DNA from: Obelidium mucronatum | Lineage: Eukaryota; Chytridiomycota; Chytridiomycetes; Chytridiales; Chytriomycetaceae | NCBI GenBank assembly: GCA_025765595.1 | Contig: JAIVFH010000029.1 | Span: forward strand, 62,001 to 126,000 | Direction of reading: 5' to 3' | Length of the DNA: 64,000 nt | Shown here: positions 1 through 13,987 of the stretch, piece by piece | Layout of the letters: each line of letters opens with the position of its first letter | Position numbering within the stretch: position 1 is the stretch's first letter | The notes under the pieces: generated by a model | The model's input: only the letters and a program-made list of their open reading frames with translations | Database searches by the model: none | What the model was told of the DNA's origin: nothing | Program-made: the position numbers and the translations under genes

Positions 1-2
1 CT

Positions 3-869
3 TATATTTCTTGGTGTCAACGGAAGATTGAAACTCACCCTGAATTATTTGACCAGTTTTTGAAACACAAGGGAATTATTGCGGTGCGAAACTTGTTTCT
101 TCATGAACGCAACATTCAAGAATTTTCGCATCTCCTGAAAGAAGCGTCATTTACGTTGACAAGGGACAAGGATCAGGGATCCAACAGCAGTAACAATAAT
201 AACGATCATGACGTCTCTGCATTACCACTTGTCGAATTTCCAACACGCGTTCCTGAACCTGCAACTTGGATCACAAAAGATTCTCATACTCCCCATTGCA
301 ATCGTCGGGCAAGGAAAGACCACTCTTGGATCAGCATTAATGTCACAATACCATCAAGAAATTGCACATATTCAAAGCGACAGTCACCAAAAGAAGCCAG
401 CCTTCTTGAAAGCCGTCATGGCAGCTTTAAGCAACAAAAATGTTGTCTATGTTGATCGAAACAATCACTTGGACATCCACCGAACAGAAGTCTCGAAAAT
501 GTTCAAATCTAAATACCCTGGAGGAAGGATACTAGCGTTAGAGTGGGATGTCAAGGGAGTGCTTGAGTGACACTGCATGTGGCAATGTCTCTGGAAAGAA
601 TTGAACTTCGCGGGGAACATCATCTGAAGTTGACGCCTCAAAAGACTCCAGGATATGTATCCATAACGCAGGGATTCTTTAGGGACTTTACTCCAGTGGA
701 TCATCGGGAGGGATCATTGGATGTACAGGCGATTGATGCGTTGGTGAAGATTCCTCTTGATTCTACGCTTTCGGAACGAGTACGGCTTGTTGCCGATGCT
801 ATGGGTTGGACAGTGGATGAAATCAAATTGGCGGAACGACAGGCAAAAGTCGACGCGACCCAAAAGTGA
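3..869 (+). CDS. TRL1: tRNA ligase (Trl1 type), C-terminal part, runs off the left edge
   Basis: The end of a fungal tRNA ligase, which seals tRNA and HAC1-type exons after endonuclease cleavage. The first stretch (YISWCQRK..., KGIIAVRNLFL) matches the end of the ligase domain. It is followed by a polynucleotide-kinase P-loop (GQGKTT near 310-330), the family signature DRNNH near 455, and a variant RGEHH motif near 610 where RGxNHQ is usual. The N-terminal nucleotidyltransferase domain lies outside the window. Two apparent frameshifts interrupt it: an extra A in the AAAA run near 287, and a -1/+2 shift at the GAG TGA near 565. There is no GT-AG intron at either place. Family assignment is firm; whether the breaks are real is not known. 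Confidence 0.8.
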
Positions 870-912
870 CTTAAAAATAAAGTATGTATTTGAAATTCGT
901 TAAAATTAAAAA

Positions 913-2495
913 ATGCCAATTGTAATCGCTGCCGTTCTTTATGAAGGATGGGAGCTACTCGATGTCCAAGGCCCCTTCTCAATACTAATGAAAATGGCCT
1001 CGCTTTCATCCAACCCCTCGGATTACAAATTCATGGTGGTTGGCCAAGACACTTCCACACGCATCAAAGAAACAACAGGGCCTCATCAACCCGTCTTGAT
1101 CGAAAAAGACTTTTCCTCATGTCCTCAGCTAAACGTTATTATTCTTCCTGGTGGCGTTGGCTCTTTTGCTGAGGCCAAGAACGCGAAACTGTTGGAGTTT
1201 TTGAAGACGCAAGCTGCGACTGCAATGTGGGTTACAAGTGTTTGCACTGGATCCAGTATTCTGGCGGAAGCAGGTCTTTTGGAGGGTCGAAAAGCTACGA
1301 GTAATAAGGCGTATTTTAACATTCAAGCAAAGGTTCTTCAAAAAAAACACAAGATCGTCGCGCGTTCTCATCTCTCTTACTTGAAAACAACCCAAACAAA
1401 ATTTTTTAGTATGGCCAAAACGTCGATTGGATTCATGAAGCGCGTTTTGTAGTTGATGGGAAGTTCATTACTGCCTCTGGCGTGTCTGCAGGCCTGGATA
1501 TGGCATTTGTCTTGGGTGAAAAACTGTTTCCAAGCAATATCGTTTCAACTGTTGCCAACCAGATACATTATCGCCCTTTAAGTAACGGAGACGATCCGTT
1601 CGCGCGAATTTACCCTCGAGATGGTGAGATGAAATCTTTTTTTTTGAAACCTGTCTTTACAACAAAAAAAAAAAAAAAAAAGCTGACGGTATACTCCTCC
1701 CCTACAGATGGCTGGTTTCCAACACTCGCATCCGCCGCATACAGTTTCCTTTCCCCCATCATCATCCCCATGGAAGTCAACCAAACCTCAACCCCTTCAA
1801 ACAAAAAATCCATCCTCTCAATCATTTTATTCAAATATTTCGATACCCTTGATTTGGCGGGGGTCCTTGAATCCTTTATGGCCTTGCGCACAACACACCA
1901 GTTCGAGCTTGTTGCCGTGAACCCTTATAAACTGACGCCCGGCGAGGGACGACCAGTACAGTGTGGAGGAGATTCTATGGCTACAGTTGAATCGTTGGCG
2001 GGTGTTGTTGATGTGGTTTGTGATCGTGTGGTGGATGAAGCGACGCTTGTGCAGGATGTTTTTGATACAGTAGTGTGGCAGGGGCGGGACAGGATTGTTT
2101 ATATTCCGTCGGTGAATTCAAAGTTTGGAGTTGATTTGGAGGAGGATGTTGCTGCGTGCAAGGTTTTCGATGCCTTGAACTTTTTGGAGGCTTGTAGCGC
2201 AGGGAATGTGGGTGGGGCGGGTGGTGGTAATCAAGGTGGCTCCTATATTTTCGGATCTGGGGATGTTGTTCGGAAGGCGTTTGCAAAGAAATGCGGTGGT
2301 GGGGAGAAGATTCAAGTGGGTCAACGCGGGTGGGGTCGTTTGGGGCGAGTAGTGGTTGCGGAAACTGGATTATCTGGCGTGATTGCTGCCTTGGAGATTG
2401 TAAAGGAAGTTTCTGGAGAAAAAGCTGTGGTTCAAGTCGCCAAGATGATGGAAATTTCTGGCGATTTGATGCCCGAAGGTGTTGTCATCTATTAA
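913..2495 (+). CDS. tandem double DJ-1/PfpI-domain protein
   Basis: Exons 913-1332, 1410-1623 and 1708-2495 give 473 aa in frame. Residues about 1-220 form a DJ-1/PfpI (isonitrile-hydratase-like) domain: DVQGPFS after the first strand, the nucleophile elbow VTSVCTGSSILAEAG, and the late helix ITASGVSAGLDMAF. A second, diverged copy follows from about residue 250: LDLAGVLESF, a putative elbow LEACSAGN and GLSGVIAALEIV. A spacer with a weakly hydrophobic run links them. Most DJ-1/PfpI proteins have one domain; glyoxalase III-type plant DJ-1 proteins have two. The first intron donor (GTTCTT) is non-canonical but keeps the conserved sequence in register. Substrate is unknown; thiol hydrolase/lyase or glyoxalase chemistry is only suggested by the family. 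Confidence 0.75.
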
Positions 2496-2670
2496 AAGAA
2501 AGGAGATTCGAACGTGTTGTTTTATGCTTTGTCAGATGTGGAAGATTCGGTTGACGTATCGTTCGTGTCAAAAGGGTGGGTCACAACGTCTAGTGCTTTT
2601 TATTATTTTGCATAATTATGCGTAAACATGGTATCGAAGAAATTGATAACATGAGTTGATAATCTTAGAT

Positions 2671-4111
2671 CTATCTTCTTGCCATCTTTGGAGTTTGCCT
2701 TGGTGCTGAGAGCTGATCTGCAACATATGTCCACAAAGCCGCCATTCCAGCAGTCATTTCTTGACCTGATTCTACAATAGAAGAAACCTGGCGGATTGAA
2801 TCCATAATCTTGATTGCCTCTTGGACGCAATTCTACGGCATAGGAGTACGTAACATTCAGAATATTGTACATATAGTCAACACTGCTTCCACTGGCTTGA
2901 TAAATCACATTACAAGGCGTCCCCATTTACGAAAGTCGATCCATGAACTTTTCTTATTGCATTGACAGCAAGGTCGGAAGCCGCCATAAGATTGTCGTAG
3001 TCCTTTACTTTGCCAACACAAGTGTATGCATTTGCGAACATAAAGTACTGAGAAAAAGCATGCTAAAATAAACCCAAAAAAAGTGTTGGTTAGCAGAAAA
3101 AGGCTTACATGAAAAAATAGTAGTGTTATCTCACAAAATCAATGTATCCGACAATCCCCTTTGTGTTTGAAACAAAGTCCACAATGGCTTTTGTTTCTGG
3201 AGCAGATAGTCCCTTGACTTCCATAGTAAGGTTTCAGAGCATGGATCTCCTGAAGCTCCTGGCTCACCCCAGTGAAAATCGAAATTGCGATTCAAGTCGG
3301 TTCCGACACAAGTGTTTCCTATATTGATTTGCATGTTCTTTCGATGATATCTGTTTCCATTCGGATCTCTTGTAAACGCGTAGCCATCAGGGTTGACTAC
3401 GGGCATGACGTAAAATGTAAATGTTTCCAAAAGCTTAGCGTAGCTGGCATTAGTGGCGAACTGGTGCGCCACATAGGTCGTTGTGGCTTGAGAAATCCAC
3501 TCTCTTGCATGAATTCCGCCATGAAGCAAAACACCGTTCCTGCCATTTCCAAACTTGTATACATTGATATCCCTGCCCAGGAATGTTTTCCCCGCGCTAG
3601 GGAGTTGAGTTACTCCAGGAAGGGATGCCATGAACGCACTCAAAGTTTCGTAGCTTTGCCAGTCAGCAAACACATTTTCAGCAGTTAATTTACAGCTTTC
3701 GTCAGCAGAGTGGGAGCCGCTGGCGATTGCTTCGTGAAGCTTGTACGAGTTGGCTTCCATATGTAATCTTTCGCGATCGACAACTTGCTGCAAATCTTCA
3801 ACAAGAACTTTATGGCTCAGACCCAAAGTAATTAAATTGTCAGGTTTTACTGCTTGGAACTCTTGATTTTTGAAGAGAATAGTCAGCTTGAAAGACTCTA
3901 ATTCAACCACTACAAACCGAGCAATCATTTCCCCAGATATAGTATCATGGTGAGACCACACTTGAAAGTTCGACTTTATGCTCCTGAGTTCTTCGGCATT
4001 ACTGATTGTGAACCTCACAATTTTATCACCCAAGTAACGTGTGTCAACGGCAGCCGTTACAACCGACGCCAATGAAGAAATTGCAGACAAACTGAGCAGG
4101 ATGTGCTTCAT
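2671..4111 (-). CDS. secreted M14 zinc carboxypeptidase (carboxypeptidase A type), apparently frameshifted
   Basis: Signal peptide (MKHILLSLSAISSLASVVTA), activation propeptide, then an M14 catalytic domain: GGIHAREWIS (zinc His and Glu), GTDLNRNFDFHW (substrate-binding Asn-Arg), HAFSQYFMFA (third zinc His), SSVDYMYN and YAVELRP (catalytic Glu). Exons are 3135-4111 and 2671-3062. Compared with the paralogue at 44037-45710, four single-base insertions are needed to keep register, near 3229, 3210, 2915 and 2787; removing them gives 454 aa. This copy lacks the Thr-rich stalk and Cys-rich tail of the paralogue. It is either a decaying paralogue or a gene with assembly errors. Divergently placed from VPS34. 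Confidence 0.75.
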
Positions 4112-4323
4112 TTTGGAGAAAGCTATTGTGTTGTCTTTTTCTTTGAAGAATGCGAATGCAGATCTCTTTCAAACCATTGCATTTGTTTGAACAATTAAAT
4201 ACATGAACAATAGGATTTTCTAAAGGATTTCGAACTCCGATTTGAATTAAAAGCGATATTTGAAGATATTTGATAGTAGTATTTGATCAATGAGTAGGCG
4301 TTGGAGAATACTTGTACAATAAA

Positions 4324-7625
<3,302 letters not shown>

Positions 7626-7715
7626 AAATTCCTGTGCATCACTAATCCATGAGGCCATTGGGTTTATTTGTATAAACATAAGATATTGCGTTTCGAGCGT
7701 AATAAACAGTTGGAT

Positions 7716-8389
7716 TTAATCTGAAATGGTCAATCGCTGCAACTCAATCTCATCACCCGCGTTCCTAGTTGACGCTTTTCTCCGAAGCCCTGAGGCCGTC
7801 ATATTTCCCCCGACCATAATGGGTTGTAGCTCCTTTTGATAACACAAATGTTCGCCCCCTACAGCCGACAGGCCCATACACAAAATCATAACAAGCCACC
7901 ACCCAAACGACCACGGAAATGAGCCGCTGTATATTACAGTGATCAAAATATGGAAGAAGTAGAATGTAATGGCAAAATCAGCGCATTGACGTGTTCGCTG
8001 GACAATATGTAGCAGATGTATAGAACTAAGATTGAGCCAAAATCATGATAATGAGCATCGTGTCGTACTTGGATGGACTGTACGGATGGAAAAAGACTCT
8101 CACCACAGACACGAATTGAAGAGAAATGCAAAAGATAGGAACCAGCCAAGAACGGCATCAAGCCGTATTGAGCGCCTAATATAACACGCACAGACTTAAT
8201 TTCTAGGATGGCTGGTTGTTCTCTGTCCTACCAGTTAAACACATGGTCTAATGTTATAACAGATCCAGCAAGTGTCTCCACAAGGATAACGGCGATGCTG
8301 AGCGTCAGGTATCCAGCGCTTTGATAGCTTAATATTTGCAGAATTGTGAATGCAGGGTCGAATATGTGGATCCTGAATGCATTTGACAT
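7716..8389 (-). CDS. SYS1: Golgi membrane protein Sys1
   Basis: Four-helix Golgi protein that recruits the Arl3/ARFRP1 GTPase. Exons 8232-8389, 8104-8175 and 7716-8025 give 179 aa. Visible landmarks are FRIHIFDPAFTILQILSYQS at the N terminus, GWFLSFAFLFNS, the family signature IVQRTRQCADFAITFYFFH, then FPWSFGWWLV and GEHLCYQKELQPI at the cytosolic end. Both introns (56 and 78 bp) were chosen because only these boundaries keep the conserved hydrophobic segments in frame. Its 3' end faces that of VPS34 across about 90 bp. Confidence 0.88.
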
Positions 8390-8426
8390 GTTGTTTTGAG
8401 TGTAATTATTGAGCTAGTGCTACACA

Positions 8427-9407
8427 TCATCTCAAAACGTCCGCCATCATCATCAACCCCAAAAGCTTCTAATCTCCATCCGCGATAAAACCCCTTCAAA
8501 GCATAAATACTACCCTGCTCTAAAGATCCACTGCCTTCCTCCTTGATTATTTGTTGCACACAATCCCAAACACTCGAGTATTTACGCTTTCGAGTTTTCA
8601 CAGTTGCTGAGAGTTCTCCCCAATTACTAGCCAGCTGCCATTCTAAACGTTTCACGACAGTCTCTAACGGCATTGCAATCAATGCACCGATTCCCAGAAA
8701 ACCCAGCTTCAAAGACCAATAATACAACGGGCCGCTTCGATTGCCCATTAAATCCACAAAGCAGTTCCAGAAAAGTGGGGATGCCGTGATCCAACACAGC
8801 CAGCAGTGATTTCAACAGAACTGTGGGTACAAGGGGAGACGTGGTCAACACTTGCAAACCCCCAGTTTTCTTGATTTCTTGAAATGTTTCTTGCACAAGA
8901 CAAGATAAAGAGACAGAAGATGAAGAAGAATATGATTCAACCATGGCTCTGGTGCGAGCAATCTCTAACGGACTGAGCAAGATTCCAGAAACAACGTCAG
9001 TCAAGATCAGCGAGATGACAGAGACAGGCATACTGCGCCGATGACTCAATTTTTGAATTAATTTCAGGAGCGGTTTATGTATTGATATTTGGATAGATAG
9101 AATGAGCCAGGAGAGAGAGTAGCCTGTTACCATAAATTGGAGTTAAAATTACGGGTGACGTTGGGGATGAATCAACACCTTTCCAAAGAGATTTCCAGCC
9201 TTCATTTGTCATAGATGTGATTCGTTTGATTACTTCCAAAGTTCCAAGGTTGTGGACGGTAAGTTCATATTGATCGTCCTGATCCTTGTCATCATCCTTG
9301 CCAGACGGCACAAACTCCACAAGACGCAAAGAATGAACTAGATCGAATGGAGCAGTAATGCCCGTGTATACTCCATGCAGGAGAAGACCTGCAAACACAG
9401 ATTTCAT
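8427..9407 (-). CDS. Ugo1/SLC25A46-like mitochondrial carrier-family protein A
   Basis: First of four related carrier-superfamily genes. It starts at MKSVFAGLLLHG, with an intron at 9124-9178 that joins LWKG to YSLSWLILS. Three carrier thirds are visible: a degenerate first signature (TAPFDLVHSLRLVE), a second (SPLEIARTRAMVES) and a third (MPLETVVKRLEWQL). An apparent extra T near 8762 breaks the frame between the second and third. A further +1 shift near 8450 would give a hydrophobic last helix ending at 8427; without it the ORF runs to 8329 and overlaps the SYS1 start. By family analogy it probably acts in outer-membrane fusion or lipid handling, not solute transport. Confidence is good for the fold and moderate for the subfamily. 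Confidence 0.65.
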
Positions 9408-9445
9408 AACTTCCTTTTTTTTGCGAAGTTTATTTTGTTTATTAT

Positions 9446-10951
9446 TTAATCGGCTGCAGACGAAATCACGCGTAAAACGGCCACTGTAACAGTTACGTAC
9501 ATTCGAAGCTTGAGACCCCGATATAATCCACTCACTGGAGAAAACCAACCACCTGACAGCGTTCCTTTTTTCTTTTTCTTTGTTGCCGAGTTCTTCTTGT
9601 GTCGAGGCCCTTCTGATGAACCACTGGAAGCCGAAACATACGACGACCCTTCTTCAAGAATAATACGACTCGCACAGTTGAACATATCGGTATACGGAAT
9701 AGCATTGCAACGAACCATTCCCTCAAAAGGACCACTCTTATCCCCGGACTCTCCACTTTCTTCTCCATTGTCTCCCCCACTTTGTCCCGGAGAAGATGAC
9801 ACAAAGCGACCCACAACTTGACATTCCAACCTCCGAACAACAGTCTCCAACGGCAATAATACAATAAGCTCAACAAATTGGCATCCCAATTCCGCCAATT
9901 GATACGTCAAAGGCATAGATTCTGGATCCAAATCCAGGACACGTTGGACAAAGAAGGCCGTTCCATATTTGAAGATTGGTTGCAGGGTTTTCAAGAGAAT
10001 TGTAGGAAAGAAACGACGGGACATGTAAAAAAAGGCGCCTGGTCCTTCTTCTCGAATGATTTGGGAGATTGCACGGATAGAGTTTTTGTATTTTCGATGA
10101 TATGGGTTTGAAGTTTGGACCATGATACGGGTTCGAACGAGCTCCAAGGGACTGAGAAGAATTCCAGAGAGGGCGTGACTTCCAATGAGGGTTGCTAATG
10201 TGGGGAGTGGGTTATCAAGATGCTGGTGGGGAATCGTGTCGTCACGAATGTCAAAGAGATCATTGAGAGACTGCTCGATGGATGGCTGGACAAGCAGAGT
10301 ATGTGATATATCGTGGAACCATGAAATCAGGTATCCTATAATAAAAGTCCTTCTTTGTAAGTACAGCTTTCCTTATTTTATGGAGTTACTTTTGATAAAG
10401 ACACACCATTCCACAGACTCAGCACGCCTTCACTTTCGCATTTGACGATCTTTGCCATCGCCTGCAGTGTGCTCACGCCAACCACAGACAGTTCAAACGG
10501 CGGCCGCGTGGGATCATCGGGATCGTTCCCACCCGACCGCACCAAGTAGCCCTGGGCGTCGGTGTTCTTGAGCAGCGGCGCAGTTTCGTGTAACGTGTCG
10601 AATGCGGCGAAGGCGGCTTTTCCGTCCGGCGCGGCGTCGTCAAAGTCCGGCGCAACTTCGGTGTCGGCGTCCGAGTCCTGGCGCGCGGCGGCTTTAGTCC
10701 GCCGATTACGTAAGAAGAAAAAGAGTTACCGAGTCGTCCGCCGCCTCGGGCTCGTCATCGTCTTGATCCTGTTCTTCACTGGCAGCCGATCCGTCGGTCT
10801 CCATTTGTAAGAACTCAGCACTTGGTCGGTGCTCAACAAGCCGCAGAACATTCACGAGATCCACTGGCGTCGCTAGAATTCCAGCAATCAGTTTGCCTGC
10901 AGCATACGCGAGGGGCGATGAGCCAAAAAGGGCTTCTTCATGGGGATCCAT
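9446..10951 (-). CDS. Ugo1/SLC25A46-like mitochondrial carrier-family protein B
   Basis: Exons 10730-10951, 10407-10677 and 9446-10335 give 460 aa in frame. The first signature is LATPVDLVNVLRLVEHR, the second SPLELVRTRIMVQTSNPYH and the third LPLETVVRRLECQVVGRF; each has the P-x-D/E-xx-x-x-R-x-x-Q-like carrier pattern. A long acidic loop (DDDEPEAADDS, DSDADTEVAPDFDD) separates the first helix pair from LWNGYLISW. Another Ser/Gly-rich insertion precedes the last helix. The middle exon is GC-rich (10.5-10.7 kb), unlike the flanking exons. The ATG at 10951 was preferred because residues upstream in frame are not carrier-like. The start is divergent from the GNAT gene across 212 bp. Confidence 0.75.
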
Positions 10952-11163
10952 TGATTTCTTTTTTCTTTTTGAAACAACGATAAACAAAAACCAAAACACG
11001 TGGTATCTTTTCAACAAAAAAAGGCAACCAGTTGGAATATGGTGAAGTTGTTAAGAAATGCGCTCTCTGCTTAATATGTGTGATTTGGAACAAATGCTTG
11101 ACCACTCACAAATAGCATACTCAGAAAAAAGGACAACGAAGAAATAGAGTAAAAAACCTGATC

Positions 11164-11736
11164 ATGTCTTTCACACTTTCAGCCTTCAAACCAACCGACG
11201 CCCAAGACCTCATGGACCTTCTCCAAGACCCCACAATTCATGAAAACACTCTCATCATTCCCAACCCATACACGCTGGAACACGCCGAATGGTTCATCAA
11301 CCATTGCACGGAGCTCCATCAACAATGGAGAAACCAAGGCCGAGGAAATAGCCCCCTACAACAAGCAATTCGAAACCTCGATGGCCGCGTGATTGGCAAC
11401 ATCAGTCTCGAATACCACCCTGGTATATCAGGAACGACCGCGACTGCACAGCTGGGATATTACTTGCATAAAGATTATCGTGGACGAGGAATCATGCCTG
11501 CAGCTGTGAAGCAGATGTTACAGTATGCCTTCAGTCAAGATTGGGACATTGAGCGGGTGAATACATCCACTTTTGCAGGCAACAAGGCCTCTCGACGAGT
11601 TGTGGAGAAGTCTGGTTTTGTATTCTTGGAGTTTGTGAAGGGAAAGTATGCCAAGGATGGTGTCAAGGAGAGAATCGATGCTGATACTTTTACGCTAACA
11701 AAGAGTGACTATTATCAAATGTCTTTGATGATATAA
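11164..11736 (+). CDS. GNAT-family N-acetyltransferase (RimJ/RimL type)
   Basis: A single-exon gene of 190 aa. It shows the RimJ/L-like GNAT layout: an N-terminal substrate strand (TLSAFKPTDAQDLMDLLQD), YTLEHAEWFI, then the acetyl-CoA-binding turn GYYLHKDYRGRGIMPAAV with the RGRG pyrophosphate loop, and VNTSTFAGNKASRRVVEKSG, the typical N-xxS-xx-xxEK-xGF segment. This group acetylates protein N termini, small amines or antibiotics; the substrate cannot be told from the sequence. It is intact and lacks introns, unlike most neighbours, which could hint at bacterial origin, but codon usage does not stand out by eye. Confidence 0.85.
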   Translation: MSFTLSAFKPTDAQDLMDLLQDPTIHENTLIIPNPYTLEHAEWFINHCTELHQQWRNQGRGNSPLQQAIRNLDGRVIGNISLEYHPGISGTTATAQLGYYLHKDYRGRGIMPAAVKQMLQYAFSQDWDIERVNTSTFAGNKASRRVVEKSGFVFLEFVKGKYAKDGVKERIDADTFTLTKSDYYQMSLMI

Positions 11737-11803
11737 ATGGTATATTCACTATGTTGAAATCTTCCAAAATAATGAGATAAATAAAACGAATAAAGTATAA
11801 AAA

Positions 11804-12538
11804 ATGGATACTACACAGGCAGTTCTGATTGAGCGCATTTCTACTCTAAGCCAATTGCTGCTTCACAACCAGCAACAACTGGCGGGGCTTCAAGAAGTTA
11901 CAGCAGGACTGAAGGTCCGGTTTGTCAGTCCCTGAGGGGAGGGTCAACGATGAACTAAATCCTTGTCCACCATCCACACAGCAACAATTAGAGGCCGCAA
12001 AACAACAAAGCCTCGAAGCTGAAGCAAGCGGTTCTTCAGGTTCATTAAAAAGAAAAGTTGTGGGTGTGGGGCATTTGGAGGGAGTTCTAATTCGAAATGC
12101 AAAAGATGCTGCAACACGAGTACTTGAACTGAAACGCGAAACTCGAATCTTGACACATTTGATTAAACAATACGAAGCGACAATTGAAGTGGTGATGACA
12201 AAGTTTCGGTTGCAAACGGTAATGTTACTTTTTGTGCCAGGAAACCGACCAACCAAGATAAACAGGACTTGGTTCAACAGCAAAAGCAGAGCATGCAGCA
12301 CGAAGCAGATATGAAATTGGCACAAGAGCGGGTAATATATTGTTGTTGTTTAACTGCTCACTCTATTATTGAGGATGATCCATCAATTTAGGCTGCGAAT
12401 GAAGAACTACGACAAGAGAATATCCGCCTCCAAGCCAAACTTCAAGAATCTGTACAAGTAATTCGTGCTGCCTTGATTGCTCACGATGAAGAGAATATGG
12501 GGGAAATTGCTAAATTAGCTCTGATACATCAACAATAA
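11804..12538 (+). CDS. SIKE/FGFR1OP2-like coiled-coil protein
   Basis: Exons 11804-12218, 12266-12331 and 12392-12538; with one base removed near 11915-11935 they give 208 aa. It is mostly coiled coil: an N-terminal heptad segment (LIERISTLSQLLLHNQQQLA), a central core LIKQYEATIEVVMTKFR, and a C-terminal helix EELRQENIRLQAKLQESVQ. The core resembles the conserved QALELVMSKYREQ-type segment of SIKE1/FGFR1OP2, which are STRIPAK-associated proteins. That match is from memory and partial, so the family call is tentative. The frameshift lies before a TGA at 11933, in a poorly conserved region. Confidence 0.5.
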
Positions 12539-12622
12539 ATAAATAAATGTAGATATTTACGAACGATCAATAATCTATATTAATCAATCTCTTTTGATAC
12601 ATTGCCCCCCTCATTTTGAAGT

Positions 12623-13963
12623 TCATAGACCCAACTTTTCGCAAACAACACCAGCCAAATCGGAATAAACAGCTCCAATCTTTGGACTTGCCAAACTACT
12701 AACAAGTTTCCCTGCATCTGATGCCTCGCACACTAGAGGGTCCAGAGGAACACGGGCAATCACATTAGTGCCCAATTTGGATGCAAGAAGATCCACGCGA
12801 TTCGCACCAGGTGGCGAGAAAATGTGGGAATCGTGGTTACAATTAGGACATGTAAAGAAACTCATGTTTTCGACGAGGCCCAGAATCTGTGTATGGTGCG
12901 TGCAGATATAAATACATGTTTTGTTCAAAGGAGGAGAAAAAAACAGATGTACGCAACTGGAACACTCATTTTGCTGAACAATGTGATTCCCTTTTTGGCA
13001 TCCGCCAATGCAACATCTTGAGGTGTTGAGACAATCACAACACCTGTGTACATCGGGAGAGAGACGGGGGATTAGATTAAGGTACGGCGATTCAATAAAA
13101 AGTACAAACAAATTTACCGTCCAACACTACTTGCTGTAATATGGAAATCTGAGTATCACCCGTTCCAGGCGGCATATCAATCACCAAAATATCTAAATTC
13201 GACCATTGAACCTGCCACAACAGTTGTTGAATCGCCTTCATCACCTATGAAAAAAAACGCGTTAGCTTCTCAGAATCAAAGTGACAGAAACCAAAAGAAG
13301 ACCCTTCCCCGCAAAACACGAACCATCATTCCACGCCAGACTACAGCTTGGTTTTCATCAACCAAGAACCCCATTGACATTGTTTGCACACCATAGTTGA
13401 CTAAAGGCTGCAGATTATTCTGAGGAGTCAAGAGCGCTTCCTTTCCAACCAGATTCATCATGAGGGGGATAGAAGGACCAAACAGATCCGCATCCAAGAG
13501 TCCAGTACGGATTCCTTTGGCTGCGAGACTTGTTGCCAGATTCACTGTGATTTTTTTTTTTTGGTTGCGCTTTAGCCCAAACGCATAGTGGGGATAAAGC
13601 AAAGTCTCCTCTGTCTTGGACTGTAAAGAACTAAACCTGATGTTGTACTCTTCCCTACTCCGCCCTTTGCTGAATAGACTGCGATCACTTTTTTGACGTT
13701 TGGGATCGCTCGCTTTAGCGGTAAACCTTTAGTAATGTTTGGATTGCTTTGTGGAGACGGAGTCTTGAGGCGGGTAGGAAGGCCCTTTCGTTGAGGCGGT
13801 TAGTTTCGTCGTTTGTTTAAAACAGATACTGTGAGGTCCTTACTAATGGGTTCTCGTGGCGGGAAATCGCTGCATTCGAGAACCATCGCATTTGTATCTG
13901 GATAGATCGCGCCTTGCAGCTTAAGTTGGGAAGAGTCGAGTAGAGCATTGTTGCTGTTGTCAT
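12623..13963 (-). CDS. NUBPL: mitochondrial P-loop iron-sulfur protein NUBPL/Ind1
   Basis: Mrp/NBP35-class ATPase that delivers iron-sulfur clusters to complex I. Six exons (13844-13963, 13637-13784, 13324-13544, 13118-13244, 12958-13043, 12623-12886) close to 321 aa. A basic N-terminal mitochondrial leader is followed by the deviant Walker A KGGVGKSTT, the switch region LLDADLFGPSIPLMM, VVWRGMM, IDMPPGTGDTQIS, TPQDVALADAKKG and the cluster-binding CxxC in ENMSFFTCPNCNH. All are family hallmarks. The gene ends about 85 bp from the convergent coiled-coil gene and starts 24 bp from the end of carrier C. Confidence 0.93.
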
Positions 13964-13987
13964 TTTACTTTTTTGCCGTTACACACT

